From the NCBI GenBank assembly GCA_964403935.1, contig CAYOIB010000005.1, positions 1-64,000 on the forward strand: a stretch of DNA of 64,000 bases, in the 5' to 3' direction. This document shows positions 24,961 to 34,069 of this stretch, in pieces. The stretch is from SLLG01 sp964403935. GTDB taxonomy: Bacteria; Verrucomicrobiota; Verrucomicrobiia; Opitutales; Oceanipulchritudinaceae. Position 1 is the first letter of the stretch, and every line of letters begins with the position of its first letter. Position numbers and translations under genes: made by a program. The notes under the pieces were generated by a model that saw only the letters and a list, made by a program, of their open reading frames with translations, searched no databases and was not told where the DNA came from.

Positions 24961-25758
24961 CTAGGGGCGCGTCGCGAGCTGCACCACCTCGTCGTCAAAA
25001 TAGTTCCAGTCCATTCCGGCATTCACCACAATACCCTGAGCATTGATGCCGCTGCTGCGGGGGCTCAACAAAAACGCTGCTGTGTCGGCCACCTCCCGCG
25101 TGTCCAAAGCCCGCTTGCGCATGGTCAGCTTCTCGGCAAAGAGGTAATTCTCAAGATATCCCGGAATCCCGGCTGAGCTCTTCGTCTTCAGAGGCCCGGC
25201 ATTGATCGTATTAAAACGCACCTCGGTATCCTCGCTGAACGACTTCGCAAGAAAGCGCACACACCCTTCGAGGGCCGCCTTGATCGGCGACATATAACCA
25301 TAGCTCGCTGCCGTCACATACGATGAAATCCCAACCGCCACCACTGAAGCATCCTTTGCCAAGACCGGTTTGAAGGCCTGGCAGATCTCCACCAACGAAA
25401 AAGCTGAAATCTGCGTCGCCTGAAGAAAATCGGCCCGCCGCGTTTCATGGAACGGGCGCATCCCTTCGCTGTAATTTGCAAAAGCGATCGAATGAACCAG
25501 CCCATCCACTGTCCCGAATCGGGCTCTGGCCGCCTCGGCCGCAGCGGTGATCTGATCCAAATCCTCCACATCACAGCAAAACGAGGGCCGTTCCCCAAGA
25601 AGCTTGCCGAGCTGCGCCTGGCGTTCCGCTGTGCGCACACCATAAAGCACCTGAGCACCCTCAGCCTCCAGAGCCTGACCAATCGCCCAGGCAACGCTCC
25701 GCCTATTGCTCAGGCCGAAGACCACGACCCGTTTCCCTTTCATCTTCAAAAAACTCAT
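24961..25758 (-). CDS. fabI: Enoyl-ACP reductase FabI-like (NADH)
   Basis: A 265-residue short-chain dehydrogenase that reduces enoyl-ACP in fatty acid elongation. The FabI-specific nucleotide loop is GLSNRRSVAWAIGQALEAEG; further family stretches are GLVHSIAFAN, the Tyr-X6-Lys catalytic pair in YGYMSPIKAALEG and NTINAGPLKTKSSAGIPG. The start at 25758 has a good Shine-Dalgarno AAGGGGA upstream and gives the normal FabI N-terminus. It is first in a tight group with oleA and oleB and could supply or tune saturated acyl chains. It is not OleD, which has a Tyr-X3-Lys extended SDR form. Confidence 0.9.
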   Translation of the reverse strand: MSFLKMKGKRVVVFGLSNRRSVAWAIGQALEAEGAQVLYGVRTAERQAQLGKLLGERPSFCCDVEDLDQITAAAEAARARFGTVDGLVHSIAFANYSEGMRPFHETRRADFLQATQISAFSLVEICQAFKPVLAKDASVVAVGISSYVTAASYGYMSPIKAALEGCVRFLAKSFSEDTEVRFNTINAGPLKTKSSAGIPGYLENYLFAEKLTMRKRALDTREVADTAAFLLSPRSSGINAQGIVVNAGMDWNYFDDEVVQLATRP

Positions 25759-26224
25759 CAAATCCCCTTCTGACCGCACATCTGTCCGTGCCGCACGAAA
25801 CCTCTGAGAAAGGCCCGAAGCCAAGGTGAAGTCCACTCAAAAGCCGAAAGGTTCAGGTGTTGTTTGCACCAAATCAAGGCGCTCTGGTTGGAGCGCATTC
25901 GGCCCCGGCAACCCATTCAGCAAAGCTTTTCGACCATGAGTCTCCGAAACCCTCAGAAGTTCCAGCTAACCGACCCGCACCCGGATACAATTCACCACGC
26001 CCTGTGTAGCAAATTGGCGAGTCTCACCACCGGCTGATTATGCGAGAGCAAACAGCTCTTCGTCTCCAAAGACCAAACCCCGTTGCCCTTCTCACCGGCG
26101 GGATTTGTTCATCGCGATTTTCCTTCACTTGCCCAAACTCGAATCTTACGCTTCAAGAAGTCATCGGCTTATCAATAAGATTATGATCGGCTGATATCTG
26201 CTTCCTTCACCTGCTCGACGCCTC
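25759..26224. other. Divergent intergenic region with several small palindromes
   Basis: A 466-base region between fabI and the 1995-residue helicase gene, the longest gene-free stretch in the window. It contains hairpin GCGCTC/GAGCGC (25879-25896), hairpin AGAGC/GCTCT (26045-26059) and the repeat block at 26163-26195. No protein-coding or RNA gene was recognised. Because both neighbours are transcribed outward, promoters for both are expected here. Confidence 0.5.
26163..26195. promoter_or_regulatory. Direct and inverted repeats upstream of the helicase-nuclease gene
   Basis: ATCGGCTTAT (26163-26172) and ATCGGCTGAT (26186-26195) form a near-identical direct repeat with 23-base periodicity. 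Between and overlapping them lies the perfect palindrome CTTATCAATAAG (26168-26179). The block ends 29 bases before the ATG of the gene, in an AT-rich stretch, so it is a candidate operator or promoter element. No regulator gene adjoins. Confidence 0.35.
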
Positions 26225-29200
26225 ATGTCCGATTCCGATCCTGCCACTCCCTCCACTCCACAGGACCGCCTGCTTATTGATTATTCGGAACGTGTTAATT
26301 TTGCTTTCCAGCAAAACGCGATTCCAGTCATCCGGCGCCTTGAAATTCAAAATAATTCGGAGACGGATTGGCACGAGGTTACGTGTCGCATTCGAACTTA
26401 CCCGGAGTGGGCGGCGACGCATACGGAAAGAATCGCCCGTATTCCTGCCGGAACCGCCTACACCTTGTCGGATCTTCCGCTGGTATTAGACATCGGTTAT
26501 CTCACGAATCTTTCTGAGCGCGCCCGCGGGTTCATTCGTGTCACCGTATCCGCCTCGGATTCCGAGACTGGAGACAGATCCCGGGAGGATGCCAAAGACG
26601 ACGATGCGGAGGCACCGAAAGCGGGGCCGCTTCAAGTTCTGGAATACGATTACCCGGTTGATGTCTACGCACACGACGAATGGACCGGTCTCGTTACCCT
26701 GCCCGAAATCCTCGCGGCATTTGTCACACCCAATCTTTCTGTCATCGAACAACTCCTGAGCAACACCGCCCAATTGCTCGGCAAACGCACGACCTCCAGC
26801 GCGTTGGACGGTTATCAGGCGAATTCCAAAAAGCGTGTTTATGAAATCCTGGACGCGCTCTACGAGTCCGTCCGCGAACAACATATTTGCTACAGTCATC
26901 CTCCCGCGAGTTTCGAGCAGTCGGGGCAACGCATTCGCTTCGCCAACCAGATCCTGAAATCGCGGCTGGGCACTTGTCTCGATCTCTGCCTCCTGTTCGC
27001 CGGGCTCATCGAACAGGCTGGGTTGCACCCGATTGTCTTGATGCACAAAGGCCACGCTTACGCCGGTTGCTGGCTGATCGCCGATAGTTTCAGCGATCCT
27101 GCGACCGACGACTTGCAAAGCATTCGAAAACGCCAAGAGCTCGACGAACTTCTTGTCTTCGAGACCACTCTGGTTTGTGAGGACACCGGAGCCGATTTTG
27201 CCCGCGCGGTCGACGCCGCCAAAGCACACCTTTCGCTCGACGATATTTTCGACACCGCCATCGACATCCACCGCGCCCGAAGTTCCCGAATTCGCCCGCT
27301 CCCTCTTGAACGAAACGACGGCAGCGTGGATGTGCAAAAAGCTTTCGAGCGCCGGGAACATACGTCATCACCCGTTGCCATCCGCCGCCCCGAGCGCGTC
27401 TTCCGCGAAGACATCGATCTCGCGGAGCTCCCCCAAACACCCCAAGGTCGCATCGACAATTGGAAACAACGACTCCTCGATCTCACGCTCCGGAATCGTT
27501 TGCTCAATTTCAAAGAGACCAGGCAAACCGTCCCCTTGCTCTGCCCGCAGCCTGAGCACATGGAAGATGAATTGGCCGCCGACAAGAGTTTCAAAATCCT
27601 TGAACAGACGCCGATGCTCGCAGGAATGGATCCGCGCAGCCTGAGCTTGCACTCCCGGCAATCGGAAGAGGATCCACTGGTCGAGCACCTGATGAACGAG
27701 CTCCACGCAAAACGTCTGCGAAGCTCACTCACCGACAAAGAGCTCTCCCGCCGCCTGCTCGAACTCTACCGGAAGGTTCGTCTCGAAAACGAAGAAAGCG
27801 GAGCCAATACCCTTTACCTCGCCCTGGGCTTCCTCGAATGGAAACAGAACAAAGACGATGAGCGCAGCTTCCACGCCCCGATCCTGCTCATCCCCGTGCA
27901 ACTGCACCGGAAATCCGTCCAACAAGGTTTCAGCCTCCAACGCTACGACGAAGATCCCATCGTCAACGTCACCCTCCTGGAACTGCTCAAACGGGATTAC
28001 GATCTCGACGTGCCGGGTGTGAATCCACCTCCCGAAGACGAGTCCGGTGTCGATGTCGATCGCGTCTTCCGCCTCTTTCAGCACGCCGTCCGGGACATGA
28101 GGGGCTGGGAAGTCCGGCGTGAGGTCTGGCTGGCGCAATTCTCCTTCAATAAATTCCTTCTTTGGAAAGACCTCCAGGACCGGTCCGAAATCCTCTGCCG
28201 CAACGCCGTCGTCGACCACCTCATCAACAAGCCCGGCTCGCCTTTCATTGATCACTTGGAGTCCCTCGCGCCGCGCCAACTCGATGCGACCCTACGCTAC
28301 GACGAGATTTTCTGTCCCATGAGCGCGGATTCCTCCCAGCTCGCCGCCGTCGTGGCCGCATCGAAGGGCAAGAACTTCGTCATGAACGGCCCCCCCGGCA
28401 CGGGCAAGTCCCAGACCATCACAAACATTATCGCTCACTGCCTGGCTGAGGGAAAACGTGTCCTCTTTGTCGCGGAAAAACGGGCCGCGCTCGAAGTCGT
28501 GCACAACCGACTCAGCCAGATCGGACTCGGGCCCTTCTGCCTGGAGCTCCATTCCAACAAATCCGGAAAGTCCGAAGTGCTGCGTCAATTCGGCGAAGCC
28601 TTGCACTATGTCGAGCAACAGTCCGACGACGCATGGCACAACACCGCCAGGCACCTGGAAAGCTTGCGGCGCGAACTCAATGATTACGTTGCGGAACTCC
28701 ACCGCATCTATCCCGCCCATCTCAGTGCCTACCAATGTTATGCCTGGTTGATCGCTCACCCCGATCTCGCCGAATACTGCAAAGACTTCAACAGCCTCGA
28801 CCTCCCCACACCCGAAACCCACACCCGGGAACAACGCGAAGCACTTGAAGCTACCTGTGAACAGATCATGCTGCGTGGACAGGAACGCCGTCTGCCCGCG
28901 AGCGCTCGACACGGTTTGCGAACAATCACGGCAACCGACTGGACGCCCGAATGGGAAGATAGCGTGATCGCGGAAAACCGGGCACTGCAGGAAAGCCTCA
29001 CACACTTCGCGAACCTCTGGGCGCAAGTCGCACCCAAGCTCGGGGCACCCGCTGACACCGCGACCTTTTCGATGTTGGAGGCGGCCAGTGATCTCGCACA
29101 TTCGCTGCGAAACGCACCGACACTTCCGGCAGCATTTATTGGCGACGGTGAGTGGCCTGCATTCAAAGACCAAGTCGTTGCCTGGATCGCCAGCGGACGC

Positions 29201-32200
29201 GCCCGCGACACCGCTCGCGCCAACCTGGACGGTTTCGACCTCGCCCGCCTGTTTCAAACGGACACCCACACCCTGGAAAAAACCTGCGCCGCTATCGTCG
29301 AAAAAGGCGGCGTCCTGAAATCGATTAAACTCTGGCTACAACTCAAGCCTGTCCGCCAAGCTCGCCTCCAGGGTGCGTCCAAGTGGACCGCCGCCGAAGC
29401 CCCGGCATTCTTCGAAAACATCCGCCAACTCAAAGCCGAAACAGCCGTGCTCACGGAAGCCAATGAGCCCGCGACTCATCGGCTCGGCACGCATTGGAAT
29501 CACGGAGAATCCGATTGGGAGGCTCTACAGCAACTTCTCGATTACGGCGATGGATTGCACGCCTCGCTCAACGCCCTCGCCAACGGCTCCGTCGATACCC
29601 TCCTCCAACTCCGCCGCGCCGTCGGGGATCTCATCAGTGTCGGCTCCGAGTTTCTTCGCGCTGGTGCTCAACTCGAAGTTCTCTTTGCGCAACACCACAC
29701 CGCTTGGAGCACGCTCGTTGAGAACTACGTTGTTTTCAAAGAACGCGTCCAGCTCCGCGAACCCGCTGAAGCCGATCCCTTTATTTCAACGATCCAAGGC
29801 ATCTGCAAAGGCCTCGCTACAAACCGTGAACATTTGGCCAACTGGTGTCGCTGGCAAAGCAGCTATCAAGAAGCCCACCGCACCGGACTGCGCCCCTTGC
29901 TCGACGCACTTGCCCGCGAAGCACTGCCTTTGGAACGTTTCCGGGAGGCTTTTGAGTTCGCCTACCGCAACACGTTCCTCAAACGCATTCTCACCCTCTC
30001 ATCCACCTTGAGGGAGTTCTTCGGCGAAGAGCACCAGAAACGGATCGACGCCTTCAACCATTTTGACGCCCGCTACACCGACCTCACCGGAAGAGTGGTC
30101 GCGGCCCGTCTCGCCGCCCGCCTCCCCCGCGCACGAACCGAAAACTGCGCGGAAAACTCCGAACTCGGCATCCTCCAACGCGAACTCGTCAAACGCCGAC
30201 GCCACAAGCCTGTCCGCCGCCTCCTGGCCGAAACACCGGGCGTCGTTCCCGTTCTCAAACCCTGCTTTCTGATGAGTCCCCTTTCCGTCGCCCAATACCT
30301 CGACGCCGAACAAACCGACTTTGATGTGGTCGTGTTCGACGAAGCTTCCCAAATTCCAGTTTGGGATGCTGTCGGAGCGATCGCCCGCGGTAAACAAGTC
30401 ATCATCGTCGGCGACCCCAAACAGCTGCCGCCCACCAATTTCTTCAGCCGGGCTGACAATGACGATGCGTCCTACGAGGACACGGGCGAGGCCGATCTCG
30501 AAAGCATTCTCGATGAATGCCTCGGCTCCGGACTCACGATCTACAACCTTCTCTGGCACTACCGCAGCCGAAAGGAAGGCCTGATCGCGTTCTCCAATTA
30601 CCACTACTACAACAACGAACTTCACACCTTTCCCGCCCCGCACGCCGAAGAGGTCGGCGTGCGCCTTGTCCCCGTGCCAAACGGTTATTATGACAAAGGC
30701 AAATCCCGGACCAATCCCGCCGAAGCCGAAGCGATCAAGATCGAAGTGGTGCGGCGTCTCACCGATCCGGAACTCTCCGAAAAATCGATCGGTATCGTCA
30801 CCTTCAGCCAGGCACAACAAAGCCTGATCCTCGACAAACTCGACGAAGCCCGCCGTGAAACACCCGCCATTGAAGCTCACTTCAACGACGACAGGCACGA
30901 ACCGGTATTCGTCAAAAATCTCGAAAACGTCCAAGGCGACGAACGGGACGTCATCCTCTTCTCCATTTGCTACGGCCCCGATCAGGCGGGCAAACTCTCG
31001 ATGAACTTCGGCCCGCTCAATCGCGAGGGCGGTGAGCGACGGCTCAACGTCGCCGTCACCCGCGCGAAACACGATGTCGTTATTTTCTCCACCCTGCGCA
31101 GCGAGCAAATCGACCTCTCCCGCACCCGCGCCCTCGGTGCCGCTCACCTCAAAAGCTATCTGGAATACGCCGAGCGAGGTCCCGCCGCAATTGCCGGAAA
31201 CATTGAATCCGCCCAGACCACCGACTACGATTCCGTATTCGAAAAAGAAGTCGCCGGGTTTCTCCGGGGAAAAGGCTATACCGTGCATACCCAGATCGGC
31301 TGCTCCGGATACCGTGTCGACCTCGCCATCGTGCACCCCGATACTCCCGGACGTTATCGCCTCGGCATCGAGTGTGACGGTGCCACCTACCATAGTGCCG
31401 CCACCGCCCGCGACCGCGACCGCCTCCGACAATCCGTCCTCGAAGGTCTCGGCTGGCGGATTCACCGCATCTGGTCCACTGACTGGTGGCGCAATGCAAA
31501 CAATGCCCGCGACGACCTGCTCACCGAAGTTGAAGCCGCGCTGAAACAGCCGCTTCACAAAAACACTCCCAAAACGCCACCCGAACCCCAAACGCCTTTT
31601 CGATATGCCAACACCGTCGACACGGGCACCACAGTTGTCGAAGAAGCCCCGCCTCCGAAAACCGTTCGGAAGAAAAGTTACCCGAAAATCGTGCCTGTTC
31701 CCCACGGTCCGGCTGAGGTCTTTTACGAACCCAGGGGTCGCCCGATCCTTAAAACGCAGATTCAACGAATCATCGAGGCCGAAGGCCCGATCACAGTCGA
31801 CTTGATCACCCGCCGTGTCGCCCAGGAATGGGGATTCACGCGCATCGCCTCAAAAATCCGGCAGATCATCCAGGAAAATCTCCCTCGACGTTCACACGAT
31901 TCCGGAGCAAACGTCCCAACCTATTGGCCTGAATCCGTCGATCCCGGGACCTACACCTACTACCGGATCGCCGATCGCGAAGTCCGAAAATTCGAAGACG
32001 TGCCCATCGAAGAGCTCGGCAATGCCGCCATCGATATTCTCGAAAAATACATCACGTTCCCCAGAAACGACTTCGCCGCCGAAATCGCCCGCCACTTCGG
32101 TTTCAGCCGAGTCACTAAAAGCACCGCCCAGATCGCCGAATCCGTTGTTCAATCCCTCCTCGCCCGCCAGATCGCGAAAGAGGATGGAAACTCGATTACA

Positions 32201-32212
32201 CTGAACGAGTGA
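26225..32212 (+). CDS. Giant multidomain helicase-nuclease (TGase-like, DUF4011, SF1 helicase, Vsr-like nuclease, DUF3320)
   Basis: A 1995-residue protein. Order: an unassigned N-terminal region (1-165); a transglutaminase-like domain with Cys251 (GTCLDLCL), His277 (MHKGHAYAGCW) and Asp287; DUF4011 from about 409 (IDNWKQRLLDLTLRNRLLNF); SF1 helicase Walker A GPPGTGKSQ at ~721; a ~640-residue helical insertion; Walker B VFDEAS at 1372-1373; GDPKQLPP; QGDERD (~1570) and NVAVTRAK (~1608); a PD-(D/E)XK/Vsr-like nuclease at ~1675-1765 with Asp1699 and Glu1716 (GIECDG) and YH plus DR pattern; and a C-terminal DUF3320-like segment from ~1839. Similar single-gene proteins have been reported as anti-phage systems, as I recall under the name Hhe. 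No partner gene is adjacent. Defence is an inference. Confidence 0.88.
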   Translation: MSDSDPATPSTPQDRLLIDYSERVNFAFQQNAIPVIRRLEIQNNSETDWHEVTCRIRTYPEWAATHTERIARIPAGTAYTLSDLPLVLDIGYLTNLSERARGFIRVTVSASDSETGDRSREDAKDDDAEAPKAGPLQVLEYDYPVDVYAHDEWTGLVTLPEILAAFVTPNLSVIEQLLSNTAQLLGKRTTSSALDGYQANSKKRVYEILDALYESVREQHICYSHPPASFEQSGQRIRFANQILKSRLGTCLDLCLLFAGLIEQAGLHPIVLMHKGHAYAGCWLIADSFSDPATDDLQSIRKRQELDELLVFETTLVCEDTGADFARAVDAAKAHLSLDDIFDTAIDIHRARSSRIRPLPLERNDGSVDVQKAFERREHTSSPVAIRRPERVFREDIDLAELPQTPQGRIDNWKQRLLDLTLRNRLLNFKETRQTVPLLCPQPEHMEDELAADKSFKILEQTPMLAGMDPRSLSLHSRQSEEDPLVEHLMNELHAKRLRSSLTDKELSRRLLELYRKVRLENEESGANTLYLALGFLEWKQNKDDERSFHAPILLIPVQLHRKSVQQGFSLQRYDEDPIVNVTLLELLKRDYDLDVPGVNPPPEDESGVDVDRVFRLFQHAVRDMRGWEVRREVWLAQFSFNKFLLWKDLQDRSEILCRNAVVDHLINKPGSPFIDHLESLAPRQLDATLRYDEIFCPMSADSSQLAAVVAASKGKNFVMNGPPGTGKSQTITNIIAHCLAEGKRVLFVAEKRAALEVVHNRLSQIGLGPFCLELHSNKSGKSEVLRQFGEALHYVEQQSDDAWHNTARHLESLRRELNDYVAELHRIYPAHLSAYQCYAWLIAHPDLAEYCKDFNSLDLPTPETHTREQREALEATCEQIMLRGQERRLPASARHGLRTITATDWTPEWEDSVIAENRALQESLTHFANLWAQVAPKLGAPADTATFSMLEAASDLAHSLRNAPTLPAAFIGDGEWPAFKDQVVAWIASGRARDTARANLDGFDLARLFQTDTHTLEKTCAAIVEKGGVLKSIKLWLQLKPVRQARLQGASKWTAAEAPAFFENIRQLKAETAVLTEANEPATHRLGTHWNHGESDWEALQQLLDYGDGLHASLNALANGSVDTLLQLRRAVGDLISVGSEFLRAGAQLEVLFAQHHTAWSTLVENYVVFKERVQLREPAEADPFISTIQGICKGLATNREHLANWCRWQSSYQEAHRTGLRPLLDALAREALPLERFREAFEFAYRNTFLKRILTLSSTLREFFGEEHQKRIDAFNHFDARYTDLTGRVVAARLAARLPRARTENCAENSELGILQRELVKRRRHKPVRRLLAETPGVVPVLKPCFLMSPLSVAQYLDAEQTDFDVVVFDEASQIPVWDAVGAIARGKQVIIVGDPKQLPPTNFFSRADNDDASYEDTGEADLESILDECLGSGLTIYNLLWHYRSRKEGLIAFSNYHYYNNELHTFPAPHAEEVGVRLVPVPNGYYDKGKSRTNPAEAEAIKIEVVRRLTDPELSEKSIGIVTFSQAQQSLILDKLDEARRETPAIEAHFNDDRHEPVFVKNLENVQGDERDVILFSICYGPDQAGKLSMNFGPLNREGGERRLNVAVTRAKHDVVIFSTLRSEQIDLSRTRALGAAHLKSYLEYAERGPAAIAGNIESAQTTDYDSVFEKEVAGFLRGKGYTVHTQIGCSGYRVDLAIVHPDTPGRYRLGIECDGATYHSAATARDRDRLRQSVLEGLGWRIHRIWSTDWWRNANNARDDLLTEVEAALKQPLHKNTPKTPPEPQTPFRYANTVDTGTTVVEEAPPPKTVRKKSYPKIVPVPHGPAEVFYEPRGRPILKTQIQRIIEAEGPITVDLITRRVAQEWGFTRIASKIRQIIQENLPRRSHDSGANVPTYWPESVDPGTYTYYRIADREVRKFEDVPIEELGNAAIDILEKYITFPRNDFAAEIARHFGFSRVTKSTAQIAESVVQSLLARQIAKEDGNSITLNE

Positions 32213-32236
32213 GCACTGTATCACTCATCGCAAATG

Positions 32237-32258
32237 CCACCGTGATTTCTCACGATGG
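32237..32258. terminator. Hairpin between convergent helicase and ychJ genes
   Basis: CCACCGTGA and TCACGATGG pair around a TTTC loop with one internal C-A mismatch, lying between the two convergent stops. There is no T-run on either side. It might act as a weak bidirectional terminator. Confidence 0.3.
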
Positions 32259-32279
32259 ATTCGCACGCCAGCAGACGCA

Positions 32280-32690
32280 TCATTCCTGGACTTGCCCATC
32301 CAGATAGGACCAGTCCCCGCGATGCCTTCGGAAACGGGAGCGCTCGTGATGGATCGCTCGCCCGCCATCCTGGATGTAGGTGGCCTTGAATTCGACTTTC
32401 CCCACCTTGTCAGTGGCGGTGCCCTGCCATGTTTCAACGACCTCCAGGCCGATCCACTCGATTGTCTTCTGCGTCGATTCGTAAGCGTTTCGCAGATCCG
32501 TTCGGCCCATCACCGGAAACGTGGTCGAAACAAGATAATCGATCGCGCCCACGACATAAGCGCAATAACGCGAGCGCATGAGCGCTTCCGCCGTAGCCGG
32601 CTTGCGCAAGCCCCAATGAAAAGGCCCGCAGCAATCGCCGTAGGAACGCTGCGCGCCACAAGGGCAGGATTTCTCAAGAGCGAGCATTAA
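32280..32690 (-). CDS. ychJ: YchJ-family SEC-C motif protein
   Basis: About 136 residues from the ATG at 32690. The N-terminus carries the zinc-binding CPCGAQRSYGDCCGPF motif (a C-x-C...CC SEC-C type), followed by KPATAEALMRSRYCAYVVGAIDYLVSTTFP, highly typical of YchJ/UPF0225, and a NTF2-like body ending HERSRFRRHRGDWSYLDG. The upstream in-frame extension is not part of the family. Biological role in the family is undefined; zinc-linked protein interaction is a guess. Convergent with the helicase-nuclease gene and divergent from the M42 aminopeptidase. Confidence 0.9.
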   Translation of the reverse strand, partial: LMLALEKSCPCGAQRSYGDCCGPFHWGLRKPATAEALMRSRYCAYVVGAIDYLVSTTFPVMGRTDLRNAYESTQKTIEWIGLEVVETWQGTATDKVGKVEFKATYIQDGGRAIHHERSRFRRHRGDWSYLDGQVQE

Positions 32691-32820
32691 AAACTTGTGT
32701 ATCAACCACCCGGAACTTTCCAACCTTAGATTAGTCGTAACCCGCGCGTTTCGACCTTTGACATTTCCGGGCATCCGGCCTTCGTAAAGGGAACCTGTTC
32801 ATTCGATTCAAACCAAATTC

Positions 32821-33894
32821 ATGTCCACAACACCTCCCTCAGCGCCCGAATTTCTTGTCGATCTTCTTAACGCCCGCTCGCCTTCCGGCTATGAAACCGA
32901 AGCCCAGGCGGTCGTCGACCGGATGATCAAGCCCGTGGCCGATGCATACCATCGCGACACCATTGGGAACCGGATCGCAACGATTGAATCCGACGGCGAC
33001 CCGACCCTCCTGCTCAGCGGGCACATGGATGAGCTCGGATTGATCATCAAGTATGTCGATGACAAGGGGTATCTCTATTTCGACCTGGTAGGAGGGATCG
33101 ACTTGCAGACCATTTCAGGGCGTCGGGTGAGCATCCTTACCAAGGAAGGTATTGTTCGTGGGGTGACCGGCCGCCGAGCAATTCATCTTCTCAACCAGGA
33201 GGAGCGGAAGCAGGTACCGAAGATTGAAAACCTCTGGATCGATATCGGGGCAAAATCGAAAGCGGAAGCTTTGGCACGCATTCGCATCGGTGATGTCGCT
33301 GTCTATGATCACGGCTTTGAGTCGCTTCATGGAACGCTGGTAACGGCCCGGGCCTTTGACAACAAGTCGGGGTGCTACATCGTCATGGAGGCCCTGCGCC
33401 GATTGGCCGCAGACCGCCAGGGCCTCGCGGCCCGCGTTGTCGCTGTGGCCACGGCCCAGGAAGAGATTGGCTGCCGGGGTGCCCGTGCCGTCGCCAACCG
33501 GATTCCCGCTCATTTTGCCCTCGCGGTCGATGTCGGTCACGCAACCGATCATCCGGAGTGCGACAACCGGCGGTTTGGAGAATTCAAGCTGGGAGGCGGC
33601 CCAATCATTACGCGGGGTGCCAACGTCAACCCGATCGTCTTTGATCGACTCATCCAGGCGGCTGAATCCGAAAAGATCCCTCACCAGATTGAAGCGGACC
33701 CACGTCCCACCTCAACGGATGGCCGGGAGCTGCAAATGGGCCATGCAGGCATTGCCACGGGCGTCCTCTCGGTCCCTCTGCGCTACATGCATACCCCGAG
33801 TGAGATCGTGGATCTCCAGGATGTTGAGAACGCGGTCCGGCTCATCATTGCCTTCGCCAAAGGTCTCGAAAAAGGTGCCCGCGGGGACTGGTGA
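32821..33894 (+). CDS. M42 family metallo-aminopeptidase/endoglucanase-like protein
   Basis: A 357-residue cytoplasmic enzyme of the M42 (FrvX/glutamyl aminopeptidase) family. Metal and catalytic signatures are LLSGHMDELGLI (His-Met-Asp), RAFDNKSGCYIVMEAL (bridging Asp), ATAQEEIGCRGA (general base and metal Glu), AVDVGHATDHP and a late MHTPSEIVDLQDVENAV with ligand His. Members form large tetrahedral peptidase complexes that trim small peptides; earlier annotation as endoglucanase is often wrong. Complete and normal length. It stands alone, divergent from ychJ. Confidence 0.92.
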   Translation: MSTTPPSAPEFLVDLLNARSPSGYETEAQAVVDRMIKPVADAYHRDTIGNRIATIESDGDPTLLLSGHMDELGLIIKYVDDKGYLYFDLVGGIDLQTISGRRVSILTKEGIVRGVTGRRAIHLLNQEERKQVPKIENLWIDIGAKSKAEALARIRIGDVAVYDHGFESLHGTLVTARAFDNKSGCYIVMEALRRLAADRQGLAARVVAVATAQEEIGCRGARAVANRIPAHFALAVDVGHATDHPECDNRRFGEFKLGGGPIITRGANVNPIVFDRLIQAAESEKIPHQIEADPRPTSTDGRELQMGHAGIATGVLSVPLRYMHTPSEIVDLQDVENAVRLIIAFAKGLEKGARGDW

Positions 33895-34069
33895 TCTTTT
33901 CGTTAGGGGGTGTTGGGAGGAGGCCGCTTTTGCTCCACACGGGCTTCGACAAGGCCTGAATGCGTAAAATGAATCCATACGCTCGATTCTGATTGCGTTT
34001 ACGTAATTAGCTTTGAATCCTATAGGCACTTTCCGCAAACGCATCTCCGCGTTATCGAGAAGCCCAGAT

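Noticed and set aside
24961..25758. SDR next to oleA considered as OleD
   Set aside because: It has the FabI-type nucleotide loop and Tyr-X6-Lys pair, not the extended SDR form expected for OleD.
25879..25896. Hairpin GCGCTC/GAGCGC as a terminator
   Set aside because: No gene ends nearby on either strand and there is no T-run; listed only as part of the intergenic description.
29999..31765. Long minus-strand open frame (588 codons) opposite the helicase gene
   Set aside because: It lies fully antisense to conserved helicase and nuclease motifs. Its translation is Gly/Val/Phe-rich without domains, as expected from codon bias of the plus-strand gene.
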